From an uncultured Clostridium sp. (lineage in GTDB: Bacteria; Bacillota_A; Clostridia; TANB77; CAG-508): 5,504 nt of DNA. Positions 1 to 5,504 of this stretch are shown here, in pieces (the first letter of the stretch is position 1; each line of letters opens with the position of its first letter). The position numbers and the translations under genes were made by a program. The DNA is taken from positions 1-5,504 of the forward strand of contig CALIMU010000035.1 of the NCBI GenBank assembly GCA_938045355.1, written 5' to 3'. The notes beneath the pieces were generated by a model. The model searched no databases, was not told the origin of the DNA, and saw only the letters and a program-made list of their open reading frames with translations.

Positions 1-99
1 TCTATATAGCTATCTTTTTCCTTTATTTAATAGTATCTATTTAACTTTTAAAATTTATTTGCATATTTTCAAAGTTTACATTATATATTTTTTTATTTT
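1..99. other. AT-rich spacer downstream of the mutase, no gene seen
   Basis: No coding sequence or strong terminator is visible. A weak minus-strand stem pairs 76-65 with 54-43 (12 positions, one mismatch, 10-nt loop) but lacks a following T-run. It may end the mutase transcript or be chance in an AT-rich spacer. Confidence 0.4.
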
Positions 100-1781
100 T
101 TATAATTTTATAAATCTTTTTAATTTATCCATAATTGTTATTGCATCTTCTTTTTTATCTGCACATACTCCTATATAGAATTTTATCTTTGGTTCTGTTC
201 CTGAAGGTCTAACAGCAAGCCAACTATCATTTTCAAGTTCATAATACATAACATTTGATTTTTGTTCTTCTATTTTTTCATAATCTCTTGTTTTTAATAC
301 TTTTACACCTTCTATTTCTGTTATAACAGTATTTCTTAAGCTATCCATTTTTTCTTTTATTTTTTCTTTACCTTCTATACCTTTTAATACTATTGATTCT
401 CCTTTTTCAATATAATATCCATATTTATCATATATATCTTCTAGTACATCAAATAAGTCCTTATTTTGCTTACTATAATATGCAACTATTTCAAGCATTA
501 ACATTGATGCTACAACACCGATCTTTATCTCTTGCATGATCACCATATAGATATCCGAAACTTTCTTCAAACCCAAATAAGAATTCTTCTTTTAGATCTT
601 TTGAAGCACTACATAAGTTTTTAAATCCTGTTAATGTTTCATAACATTTTATTCCATATGTATCTGCTATTTTTTTTGTTAAGTTTGTTGATACAATACT
701 TGTTGATATATAATAATTATCTTTTAACATATTTTTTTCTTTCATTTGACTTAATATATATTCAAGCATTATAACACCTATTTGATTACCTGTAAGAGGT
801 TTAAATTTACCATCTTTTCTTATTAATATTCCGTAATCTATCACAATCTGGATCTGTTCCTATACAAATATCTGCTTTCTTTTCATCTGCAAGTTTCAAA
901 GCCATTTCAAATGCTTCTACATTTTCTGGGTTTGGAGATTTTACTGTACCAAATACTCCATCTACAACTTGTTGTTCTTTTACTGGTATTATATTTTCAT
1001 ATCCAAGTTCTTTAAGAAGTCTATTTACAACTAAATCTCCTGTTCCATGAAGTGGTGTATATACAACCTTTATCTTCTTCTTTACATCTTCTATCTCTTT
1101 ATCATTTAATATCCTTGTTTTTAATATATCTATATATCTTCTTTCTTGTTTTTCTCCTACAATTTCAAGTAATGAATTTTCACCATTAATCATATTATTA
1201 AACTCTTCTTCCGAAATCTTCTTAACACCATTAAAAATATTAGTATTATTGATATTTTCCATAACTTCATCTGCAACCTTTTTACCTATTTGAAGTCCTG
1301 TTTCATCAAACACCTTATACCCATTATATTCTTTAGGGTTATGACTTGCTGTTATCATTATTCCCATAAATGCATTTAAATCTCTTGTTGAAAAAGATAA
1401 TACAGGTACCGGTCTATATCTATCAAATAAGTATACTTTTATACCATTTGCAATTAATACCCTTGCTGTTGCTTCTGCAAACTTCCTAGAATTATTTCTT
1501 GTATCATAAAGTATTACAACACCTCTTTTTTCCATTCCTCTTTTTAAAATATATTGTGAAATAGCTTGTGTTGCTCTAGATACTGTATATATATTCATTC
1601 TATTTTTTCCAAGTTCCATAACTCCACGTAACCCTGCTGTACCAAATTCTAGATCCATATAATATCTATCTATTATTTCTTTATCAGATAAACCTTCAAG
1701 TTCAGCTTTTTCGCCATCACTAACATTTTTTATCCAATATTCATTTATTTTTTTTAATTCATTTATATCAACATCTTCCAT
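100..1781 (-). CDS. pgcA: Phosphoglucomutase/phosphomannomutase, needs two +1 frameshifts
   Basis: Alpha-D-phosphohexomutase, a cytosolic enzyme interconverting hexose-6-phosphate and hexose-1-phosphate to supply sugar-1-phosphate for UDP-sugar synthesis. With one base skipped at 833 and one at 520 the span gives 559 codons plus TAA, close to the usual length of Bacillota enzymes of this type (about 575-580). Motifs in order: FGTAGLRG (46-53), the phosphoserine loop TASHNP (144-149, Ser146), the metal loop DPDCDR (310-315) followed directly by shift 1 into LGI, the sugar-binding EESFG (405-409), shift 2 between D420 and G421, and the phosphate-binding RPSGTEPK (524-531). The ATG at 1781 is chosen because AAAGGAG lies 6 nt upstream and a strong promoter precedes it. 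Read without shifts, the product ends after 324 residues and lacks domains 3-4. The symbol follows the Bacillus enzyme; substrate preference (glucose or mannose) is not visible. A pseudogene is the alternative, but both lesions are identical C-before-GG insertions. Confidence 0.9.
517..520 (-). other. +1 frameshift site GAT-C-GGT in the mutase
   Basis: The zero frame reads HARDKD then CGG and runs into CCSINVNA and a stop. Skipping the C at 520 gives HARDKD-GVVASMLML, the expected mutase sequence, which stays open to the true stop. The P-site codon is GAT (Asp420) and the restored codon is GGT (Gly421). It is the same pattern as six other sites in this window. Confidence 0.85.
830..833 (-). 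other. +1 frameshift site TTA-C-GGA in the mutase
   Basis: It lies directly after the magnesium-binding loop DPDCDR. The zero frame reads L-CGG-NINKKRW then stop. Skipping the C at 833 gives DPDCDRLGILIRKDG, matching the family consensus D-R-L-G-I. The P-site codon is TTA (Leu316) and the restored codon is GGA (Gly317). Confidence 0.87.
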
Positions 1782-1787
1782 AATATT

Positions 1788-1794
1788 CTCCTTT
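1788..1794 (-). promoter_or_regulatory. Ribosome-binding site of the mutase gene
   Basis: AAAGGAG on the minus strand lies 6 nt before the ATG at 1781-1779. This supports that start codon. Confidence 0.85.
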
Positions 1795-1817
1795 ATTTAT
1801 TTTATTCTTATACTCAA

Positions 1818-1846
1818 ATTATATTTAATACAAAACCTATAGTCAA
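1818..1846 (-). promoter_or_regulatory. Sigma-A-type promoter of the mutase gene
   Basis: On the minus strand a -35 box TTGACT (1846-1841), a 17-nt spacer and a perfect -10 TATAAT (1823-1818) are seen. Transcription would start near 1811, leaving a leader of about 30 nt that carries the ribosome-binding site. The -35 box abuts the T-tract of the upstream gene's terminator, so the mutase looks independently transcribed. Confidence 0.85.
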
Positions 1847-1850
1847 ATAC

Positions 1851-1888
1851 AAAAAAATAGCCTTAAACAATTATGTTTAAGACTATTT
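1851..1888 (-). terminator. Rho-independent terminator of the 1894-2931 gene
   Basis: The minus-strand RNA forms a 15-bp stem from 1888-1874 and 1869-1855 with one U-G wobble and a 4-nt loop. It is followed by seven T residues (1857-1851). It begins 5 nt after the TAA stop. The stem is unusually poor in GC, as expected in this genome. The opposite-strand version has a C-A mismatch and no comparable T-run, so it acts on the minus strand. Confidence 0.85.
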
Positions 1889-1893
1889 TATAA

Positions 1894-2931
1894 TTAGATG
1901 TTATATTCTAGATTCTTTCTCTCTTTTTTAGCTTTTGCTTCTTGCATTCTTATGTATCTTAAATACAGCAAAGCTGCAGAGTCTAATGAGTCTTTTCCTT
2001 CCTTATTTTTAATAGGAGCAAACTCCTCTTCCCTCTTCACTCTGATAACTTTGTACTTTTCTGCATATTTGAATGCATCAAAAAGTAGTGTTTCTCTCTT
2101 TATATATTCTTGCCCCCATTTTCTTTTATAAGCATTGTGCATAGGCAGTTCTATCTTAGAAACCTTTTTAAGGAAATCAACACTAATGATTTGAGTCATT
2201 ATGTTTGCCTCCTTCAAATACAAAGTACCATCACTATCTCGTCTCTCTGTTAGCTCTTCGCCTACTTCATTATACTCTAAAACTTCTAATCGATTATTTC
2301 TTTCTATAAACAATCCTACTTTTTCTTCTGGTTCAGTCTTTTCTACTGATTTAACTGCCAATTCGAGTCCATTTGAAGCAACTAATCCAATAAAATCATA
2401 ATCTAATGGTTTCTCTAGGATGTTATCTACATTTGTAATGTAGATATATTTTAAATTAAAGTTCTCAATTTTTTCTCTAACCTCTGGCTTCATGAGAGCT
2501 TTGTAAACTCCACCATGACCTGAAGAGCCTTTTTTAATTTTTCCATCAATTTTTAACTTCTCTCCATTGTATTTAAGAAGCGGTAGTTCTTCCTGTTCAA
2601 AAGTGATTATCAATTCTTTGGAATATCCTATTTCTTTTAACTGTTTTTCCTGTGAAATTAGAAATTCCTCTGTTTCATCAATATTTTCCCGCGAACACAT
2701 TATAAAAATAGGAACATTTGTCCCTTTTAATTGTTCTATATGGAACTTGAATATCTCTTGTAGTTTATCACCTGTATTGACTGGGCAGCATCCTTTTGGC
2801 CCATTAAACTCTAGCCGAGTTCCTTGGCCTCCTGCCAGAATACAAACACCATATCTACCATTTTCAACTACTTCCATACCTTTTTGTACATAGGCACCTG
2901 TCAATCTCTCTGCTTGAATACTTTTAATCAT
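1894..2931 (-). CDS. UDPGP-family sugar-1-phosphate uridylyltransferase, probably acquired copy
   Basis: An intact gene of 345 aa. It belongs to the UDPGP family (UDP-N-acetylglucosamine or UDP-glucose pyrophosphorylases), which form UDP-sugar and pyrophosphate from UTP and a sugar-1-phosphate in the cytosol. Visible motifs: the UTP-binding loop LAGGQGTRL (32-40) with GPKG (44-47), GSSGHGGVY (135-143), and TNVDN (166-170), the likely metal/sugar-binding Asp. The ATG at 2931 has AGGAGG 5 nt upstream. It has its own promoter and terminator, so it is monocistronic. It resembles the neighbouring 3125-4103 product along the whole length but is less AT-rich (27 G+C of 60 at 2761-2820, counted by hand) and needs no frameshift. 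It uses CGG twice in frame, for Arg39 (2817-2815, conserved loop Arg) and Arg81 (2691-2689). These traits suggest horizontal transfer. The exact sugar substrate cannot be told. Confidence 0.88.
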   Translation of the reverse strand: MIKSIQAERLTGAYVQKGMEVVENGRYGVCILAGGQGTRLEFNGPKGCCPVNTGDKLQEIFKFHIEQLKGTNVPIFIMCSRENIDETEEFLISQEKQLKEIGYSKELIITFEQEELPLLKYNGEKLKIDGKIKKGSSGHGGVYKALMKPEVREKIENFNLKYIYITNVDNILEKPLDYDFIGLVASNGLELAVKSVEKTEPEEKVGLFIERNNRLEVLEYNEVGEELTERRDSDGTLYLKEANIMTQIISVDFLKKVSKIELPMHNAYKRKWGQEYIKRETLLFDAFKYAEKYKVIRVKREEEFAPIKNKEGKDSLDSAALLYLRYIRMQEAKAKKERKNLEYNI

Positions 2932-2936
2932 TTTTT

Positions 2937-2942
2937 CCTCCT
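2937..2942 (-). promoter_or_regulatory. Strong ribosome-binding site of the 1894-2931 gene
   Basis: AGGAGG on the minus strand lies 5 nt before the ATG at 2931-2929. It is a near-perfect anti-16S match and the strongest of the three start sites seen here. Confidence 0.85.
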
Positions 2943-2943
2943 C

Positions 2944-2967
2944 TGTAATCCTTAATTATGGATTACA
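2944..2967 (-). repeat. Perfect 8-bp inverted repeat in the leader of the 1894-2931 gene
   Basis: TGTAATCC (2944-2951) and GGATTACA (2960-2967) are perfect inverted repeats around an 8-nt AT spacer. They lie between the -10 box and the ribosome-binding site. As DNA this could be an operator for a dimeric repressor. As RNA it is a small hairpin that ends 1 nt before the Shine-Dalgarno sequence. No T-run follows, so it is not a terminator. Function is inferred only. Confidence 0.5.
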
Positions 2968-2989
2968 TCTACAAATTTTTTACATACAT

Positions 2990-3018
2990 ATAATAACATA
3001 TTTTTAGTTAATTGTCAA
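2990..3018 (-). promoter_or_regulatory. Sigma-A-type promoter of the 1894-2931 gene
   Basis: On the minus strand a perfect -35 TTGACA (3018-3013), a 17-nt spacer and a -10 TATTAT (2995-2990) are seen. The predicted start is near 2983, giving a leader of about 50 nt with the inverted repeat and ribosome-binding site. It lies beyond the terminator of the preceding gene, so this gene forms its own transcription unit. Confidence 0.85.
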
Positions 3019-3064
3019 CTTATGTAAACTCATTTGTTTTGTATTTAAAGTACAACATTATTCT

Positions 3065-3098
3065 AAAAAAATATCAAAGCCAAAAATAACTTTGATAT
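3065..3098 (-). terminator. Rho-independent terminator of the 3125-4103 gene
   Basis: The minus-strand RNA pairs ATATCAAAG (3098-3090) with CTTTGATAT (3079-3071) in a perfect 9-bp stem around a 10-nt loop. Seven T residues follow (3071-3065, the first being the last base of the stem). It begins 26 nt after the TAG stop. Confidence 0.82.
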
Positions 3099-3124
3099 CT
3101 TTTATTACATATTATTTTTATTTA

Positions 3125-4103
3125 CTATTTATTCTTCTTACGAAGATATCTAAGGTACATAAGTGTAGCAGAATCTGGTGAGTCTTTACCTTCTGCACCT
3201 TTAATAGGAGCAAATTCGTCTATTCTATCTACTCTAAATACCTCAAATGTATCTGCTTTAGGGAATGCATCAAATATGAATCTTTCACGTTTTATAAACT
3301 CATATCCGTCTTTACTCTTATATTGTTCATGATATGGTAAATTCATATTTGCAACTTTTTTTATAAACTTCCAGTCTACTATTTGACTCATTATATTTGA
3401 TTCATTTAAATATAATCCGTCTTGATCTCTCTTATTACTTAATTCTACAGATATTTCTGTATATTCTATAACCTCTAATTTGTCTTCTTCATTTTTTACA
3501 AAAAGTCCTACTTTTTCATTTGGTTCTACCTTTTCAACACTTTTAACTGCAAGTTCTAGATCTTTTGATTTTCCAATAAAATCATAATCAAGTAGGTTTG
3601 ATAATATATTATCTACATTTGTAATTAAAAACTTTTCTATTCCGAAGTTTTTCTACTAATTCTTTTTGATTCATCATTGCTTCATATACAGCTCCGATGT
3701 CCACTTGATGCTCTTTTTACCTTACCTTTTACCTTTAAAGATGTAACACCATCTAATTGCAATAATGGTAAATCACTTTGTATGAAAAAGTGAATCAATT
3801 CTTTCTTATGTCCAAAATAATTATTTTCTTCAAAAAATCTTTTTGTCTCTTCTATATTTTCATTTGAACACATTATAAATACATTAACATTTTTCTTATT
3901 TAAACTTCTTATATGTATTTCAAATATAGACATTTTTTTATCACCTAAATCTAATATATATGTTCCTTTAGGTCCTGTATGCCCGAAGTCTACTTCCGTT
4001 GTCCTCCTGCAAGTATTATGACAGCATATTTCCCTTCTTTTACCATTTTCTTTCCAAGATCAATATTACTACCATCTAATTTTTTAGATTCTATTTTCTT
4101 CAT
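3125..4103 (-). CDS. UDPGP-family uridylyltransferase, resident copy needing four +1 frameshifts
   Basis: UTP:sugar-1-phosphate uridylyltransferase of the UDPGP family, making a UDP-sugar in the cytosol. Skipping one C at 3998, 3985, 3696 and 3644 turns 979 nt into 324 codons plus TAG with every family motif present: AVIILAGGQ-GSRL-GHTGPKG (shifts before Gly36 and Gly40), SSGH-GAVYEA (before Gly136), EKL-GIEKFLITNVDN (before Gly153), then DYDFIG and the C-terminal DSATLMYLRYLRKK. The reconstruction aligns along its length with the intact 345-aa neighbour, an internal control for where each frame belongs. The ATG at 4103 has a modest AGAGG 4 nt upstream. Unshifted translation stops after 37 residues, so the gene is functional only if all four shifts occur. 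There is no in-frame CGG elsewhere in the gene. Pseudogene decay is the alternative, but four identical C-before-GG lesions with no other damage argue against it. Confidence 0.85.
3641..3644 (-). other. +1 frameshift site CTT-C-GGA in the 3125-4103 gene
   Basis: The preceding frame reads EKL-CGG and then NRKVFNYKCR and a stop. Skipping the C at 3644 gives EKL-GIEKFLITNVDNIL, matching TNVDNIL of the neighbouring paralogue. The P-site codon is CTT (Leu152) and the restored codon is GGA (Gly153). The frame then stays open to 3125. Confidence 0.85.
3693..3696 (-). other. +1 frameshift site CAT-C-GGA in the 3125-4103 gene
   Basis: The preceding frame reads ASSGH-CGG-SCI and stops at TGA (3684-3682). 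Skipping the C at 3696 gives SSGH-GAVYEAMM, equivalent to SSGHGGVYKAL in the intact paralogue. The P-site codon is CAT (His135) and the restored codon is GGA (Gly136). Confidence 0.87.
3982..3985 (-). other. +1 frameshift site CTT-C-GGG in the 3125-4103 gene
   Basis: The frame entered after the 3998 shift reads GSRL-CGG-AYRT then stop. Skipping the C at 3985 gives GSRL-GHTGPKGTY, the conserved UTP-binding loop. The P-site codon is CTT (Leu39) and the restored codon is GGG (Gly40). It lies only four codons after the previous site. Confidence 0.87.
3995..3998 (-). other. +1 frameshift site CAA-C-GGA in the 3125-4103 gene
   Basis: The zero frame reads LAGGQ-CGG-AAG-TAG, ending the product at 37 residues. 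Skipping the C at 3998 gives LAGGQ-GSRL, matching LAGGQGTRL of the intact paralogue. The P-site codon is CAA (Gln35) and the restored codon is GGA (Gly36). Confidence 0.88.
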
Positions 4104-4107
4104 TATG

Positions 4108-4112
4108 CCTCT
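4108..4112 (-). promoter_or_regulatory. Modest ribosome-binding site of the 3125-4103 gene
   Basis: AGAGG on the minus strand lies 4 nt before the ATG at 4103-4101, within a purine-rich stretch (GGAAAAGAGG). Spacing is short. It supports this ATG, as no better in-frame start precedes the LAGGQ loop. Confidence 0.6.
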
Positions 4113-4200
4113 TTTCCAGTAACATTAATGATATAGTTACCACACTTTTTATTATAATTTATATTCTAATTTCTTATTTCATCTTATCTTTTGTATAATC

Positions 4201-4227
4201 CATAAATTAATATATTATTAATTTATG
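4201..4227. repeat. Perfect 11-bp AT-rich inverted repeat after polA
   Basis: CATAAATTAAT (4201-4211) and ATTAATTTATG (4217-4227) are perfect inverted repeats around a 5-nt loop. They lie 55 nt after the polA stop. The stem has one G-C pair and no T-run on the minus side, so it is at most a weak polA terminator. It could also be a hairpin in the leader of the next gene or a bidirectional 3'-end structure. Confidence 0.45.
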
Positions 4228-4240
4228 ATTGTTTTAGCTT

Positions 4241-4270
4241 ATTATAACATATTAGATTTATTTTTGTTAT
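4241..4270 (-). promoter_or_regulatory. Possible promoter of the 3125-4103 gene
   Basis: A perfect -10 TATAAT (4246-4241) has a weak -35-like ATAACA (4270-4265) 18 nt upstream. It would give a leader of about 130 nt containing the 4201-4227 hairpin. A second TATAAT (4156-4151) has no convincing -35 box. In so AT-rich a spacer either may be chance, and read-through from polA is also possible. Confidence 0.35.
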
Positions 4271-4282
4271 GTATTTTAAATA

Positions 4283-5504
4283 TTACTTATCCATTACCTC
4301 AGATATTCGTATATCTGCAATAATTGGAACCTGAAGTACTGCTGCTTTCTCCATCTCTTCTTTTAATATATTTGCTATCTTGTCTTTTATATTATCATTA
4401 CATTCAACAATTATTTCATCATGTACTTGTAATAATATTTTAGCATCTAGTTTTTCCTTTTTTATTCTTTCTTCTATTTTTACCATAGCAATCTTAGTTA
4501 TATCTGCCGCTGTTCCTTGTATTGGTGCATTCATTGCTATTCTTTTAGCTTGTTCTCTTATTATATAGTTTTGTGATTTAATATTTTGTACATATCTTCT
4601 TCTTCCAAATTTTGTTTCTACATATCCTTTTTCTACTGCTATATTTTTAGTATTATCCATATATTCTTTTATCTTTGGATATTTTTTTAAATAATCTTCT
4701 ATATATTTTTTTGCTTCTTTTACTGTTATTCCAACATTTTCTGATAGTCCAAAATCACTTATTCCATATATTATTCCAAAATTTACTGCTTTTGCATATC
4801 TTCTATATGTATCTGTAACTTCTTCTAGTGGAATATTAAATATTGTACTTGCTGTTGTTCTATGTATATCCTTATTTTCTCTAAATGCTTGTATCATCTT
4901 TTCATCACCGAGACATATCTGCTAAAACTCTAAGTTCTATTTGAGAATAATCTGCACTTACAAAAACATTTCCTTTTTCTGCTTTAAAACATTTTCTTAT
5001 TATTTTTCCTTCTTCTTTTCTTGCAGGAATATTTTGCATATTAGGTTCTGTAGAACTTATTCTACCTGTTGCTGTAACTGTTTGATTAAAATTTGAATGT
5101 ATTCTATTTGTTTTTTCATTTATTTCATATATAAGTCCGTCAACATATGTACTTATAAGTTTACTGATTTCTCTATATTCTAATATATATGATATTATTT
5201 CATGTTTATCTTCAAGTTTTTTTAATGTATCTACATCTGTAGAATATCCTGTTTTTGTTTTTCTAATGATTGGTAATCCTAGTTTTTCAAAAAGTAATAC
5301 TCCTATTTGTTGTACTGAATTTATATTTATTTCTTCTTCTGAATATTTTTCTATATTTTTTTGTAATTCTTGTTTTCTCTCTTCAAATACTTGTCCTGCT
5401 TTTAAAAGTTCTTCTTTATCTAAATATATTCCATAATATTGCATCTTAGCAAATAATGTTACACATGGAAGTTCAATATCATAATATAGTTTATACATAT
5501 CTTC
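4283..5504 (-). CDS. polA: DNA polymerase I, C-terminal polymerase domain (5' end outside window), needs one +1 frameshift
   Basis: Family A DNA polymerase, filling gaps in repair and replacing Okazaki primers. The last 406 residues are visible; the 5'-nuclease and exonuclease-like regions lie beyond the right edge. In order: DIELP and the ISKLISTYVDGL thumb region, TATGRISSTEPNMQNIPAR, motif A DYSQIELRVLA with the catalytic Asp, the frameshift at 4910, the O-helix motif B (R-x3-K-x3-F-x3-YG in RRYAKAVNFGIIYG), and motif C QVHDE with the second catalytic Asp/Glu (about 4423-4415), ending MDK-TAA. Skipping the C at 4910 gives ADMS-GDEKMIQAFRENKDIH, the normal family sequence. Unshifted, translation reads CGG then TGA, so the enzyme loses motifs B and C and cannot polymerise. 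Such damage in a gene usually retained by bacteria favours real recoding. Arg is also encoded by CGA (4309-4307). Confidence 0.93.
4907..4910 (-). other. +1 frameshift site TCT-C-GGT followed by TGA in polA
   Basis: The zero frame reads RVLADMS-CGG-TGA, a stop directly after the CGG codon. Skipping the C at 4910 gives ADMS-GDEKMIQAFRENKD, and the frame stays open through motifs B and C. The P-site codon is TCT (Ser) and the restored codon is GGT (Gly). Of the seven sites only this one has a stop immediately 3' of CGG, which could help the shift through slow termination. Confidence 0.88.

Noticed and set aside
43..76. Stem-loop after the mutase as a terminator
   Set aside because: The stem is almost all A-T with a mismatch and a 10-nt loop, and no T-run follows on the minus strand, so it cannot be called a terminator with confidence.
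1898..2893. Plus-strand open frames opposite the 2931-1894 gene
   Set aside because: They are antisense shadows of a clearly recognisable UDPGP gene, with low-complexity Ser/Phe-rich products and no family motif.
4003..4008. Internal AGGAGG just upstream of the 3998 shift site as a prfB-like stimulator
   Set aside because: It encodes the conserved Ala-Gly-Gly of the loop and no matching Shine-Dalgarno-like element precedes the other six sites, so it is not a general part of the signal.
100..4103. Mutase and 3125-4103 gene as decaying pseudogenes
   Set aside because: Decay would give varied deletions, insertions and stops. Here every lesion is one extra C before GG at a conserved glycine, and the remaining sequence and motifs are intact.
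4380..4568. Plus-strand hydrophobic open frame opposite polA
   Set aside because: It lies antisense to conserved polA motif C. Its Ile/Leu/Ser-rich content follows from the complementary codons, and there is no ribosome-binding site support.
517..4910. Random indel errors from sequencing or assembly
   Set aside because: Such errors cluster in the many long A/T homopolymers here, and I saw none there. All seven are the same C-GG insertion in frame-specific positions, and the 2931-1894 gene has none. Raw reads were not available, so this stays the main technical check.

Overview
The window comes from a very AT-rich bacterium with A/T-ending codons, AGA as the main arginine codon, purine-rich ribosome-binding sites and TTGACA/TATAAT-type promoters. 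This suits an uncultured low-GC member of the Bacillota (Clostridia- or Mollicutes-like); the sequence does not fix the genus. Four protein genes are present, all on the minus strand. In transcription order (right to left) they are: the 3' part of DNA polymerase I (polA, 5504-4283); a UDPGP-family sugar-nucleotide uridylyltransferase (4103-3125); a second, divergent UDPGP-family uridylyltransferase (2931-1894); and a phosphoglucomutase/phosphomannomutase (1781-100).

The main observation is that three of the four genes cannot be read in one frame, and every break is the same event. Seven times a C precedes a conserved glycine codon (NNN-C-GGN), so an in-frame CGG stands where the protein needs a +1 shift. 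Skipping that one base restores full-length, motif-complete proteins at all seven places: two in the mutase, four in the 4103-3125 uridylyltransferase (two of them only 13 nt apart) and one in polA. In these three genes I found no in-frame CGG used as a sense codon, while CGT and CGA do encode Arg. Seven out-of-frame CGG trinucleotides cause no shift. This fits a lineage in which CGG is unassigned or very slowly read and in which in-frame CGG triggers +1 frameshifting, or CGGN is read as a four-base glycine codon. It does not look like random pseudogene decay or random sequencing error.

The exception is the 2931-1894 gene. It is less AT-rich, has its own promoter and terminator, needs no shift, and uses CGG twice as ordinary Arg, once at the conserved Arg of the nucleotide-binding loop. 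It looks horizontally acquired, and it is a natural test of whether CGG can still be read as Arg here.

Functionally, the mutase interconverts hexose-6-phosphate and hexose-1-phosphate, and the uridylyltransferases couple sugar-1-phosphates to UTP. Together they would feed UDP-sugar synthesis for envelope polysaccharide. polA is an unrelated housekeeping neighbour. Clear sigma-A-type promoters precede the mutase and the 2931-1894 gene, and hairpin terminators follow both uridylyltransferase genes.
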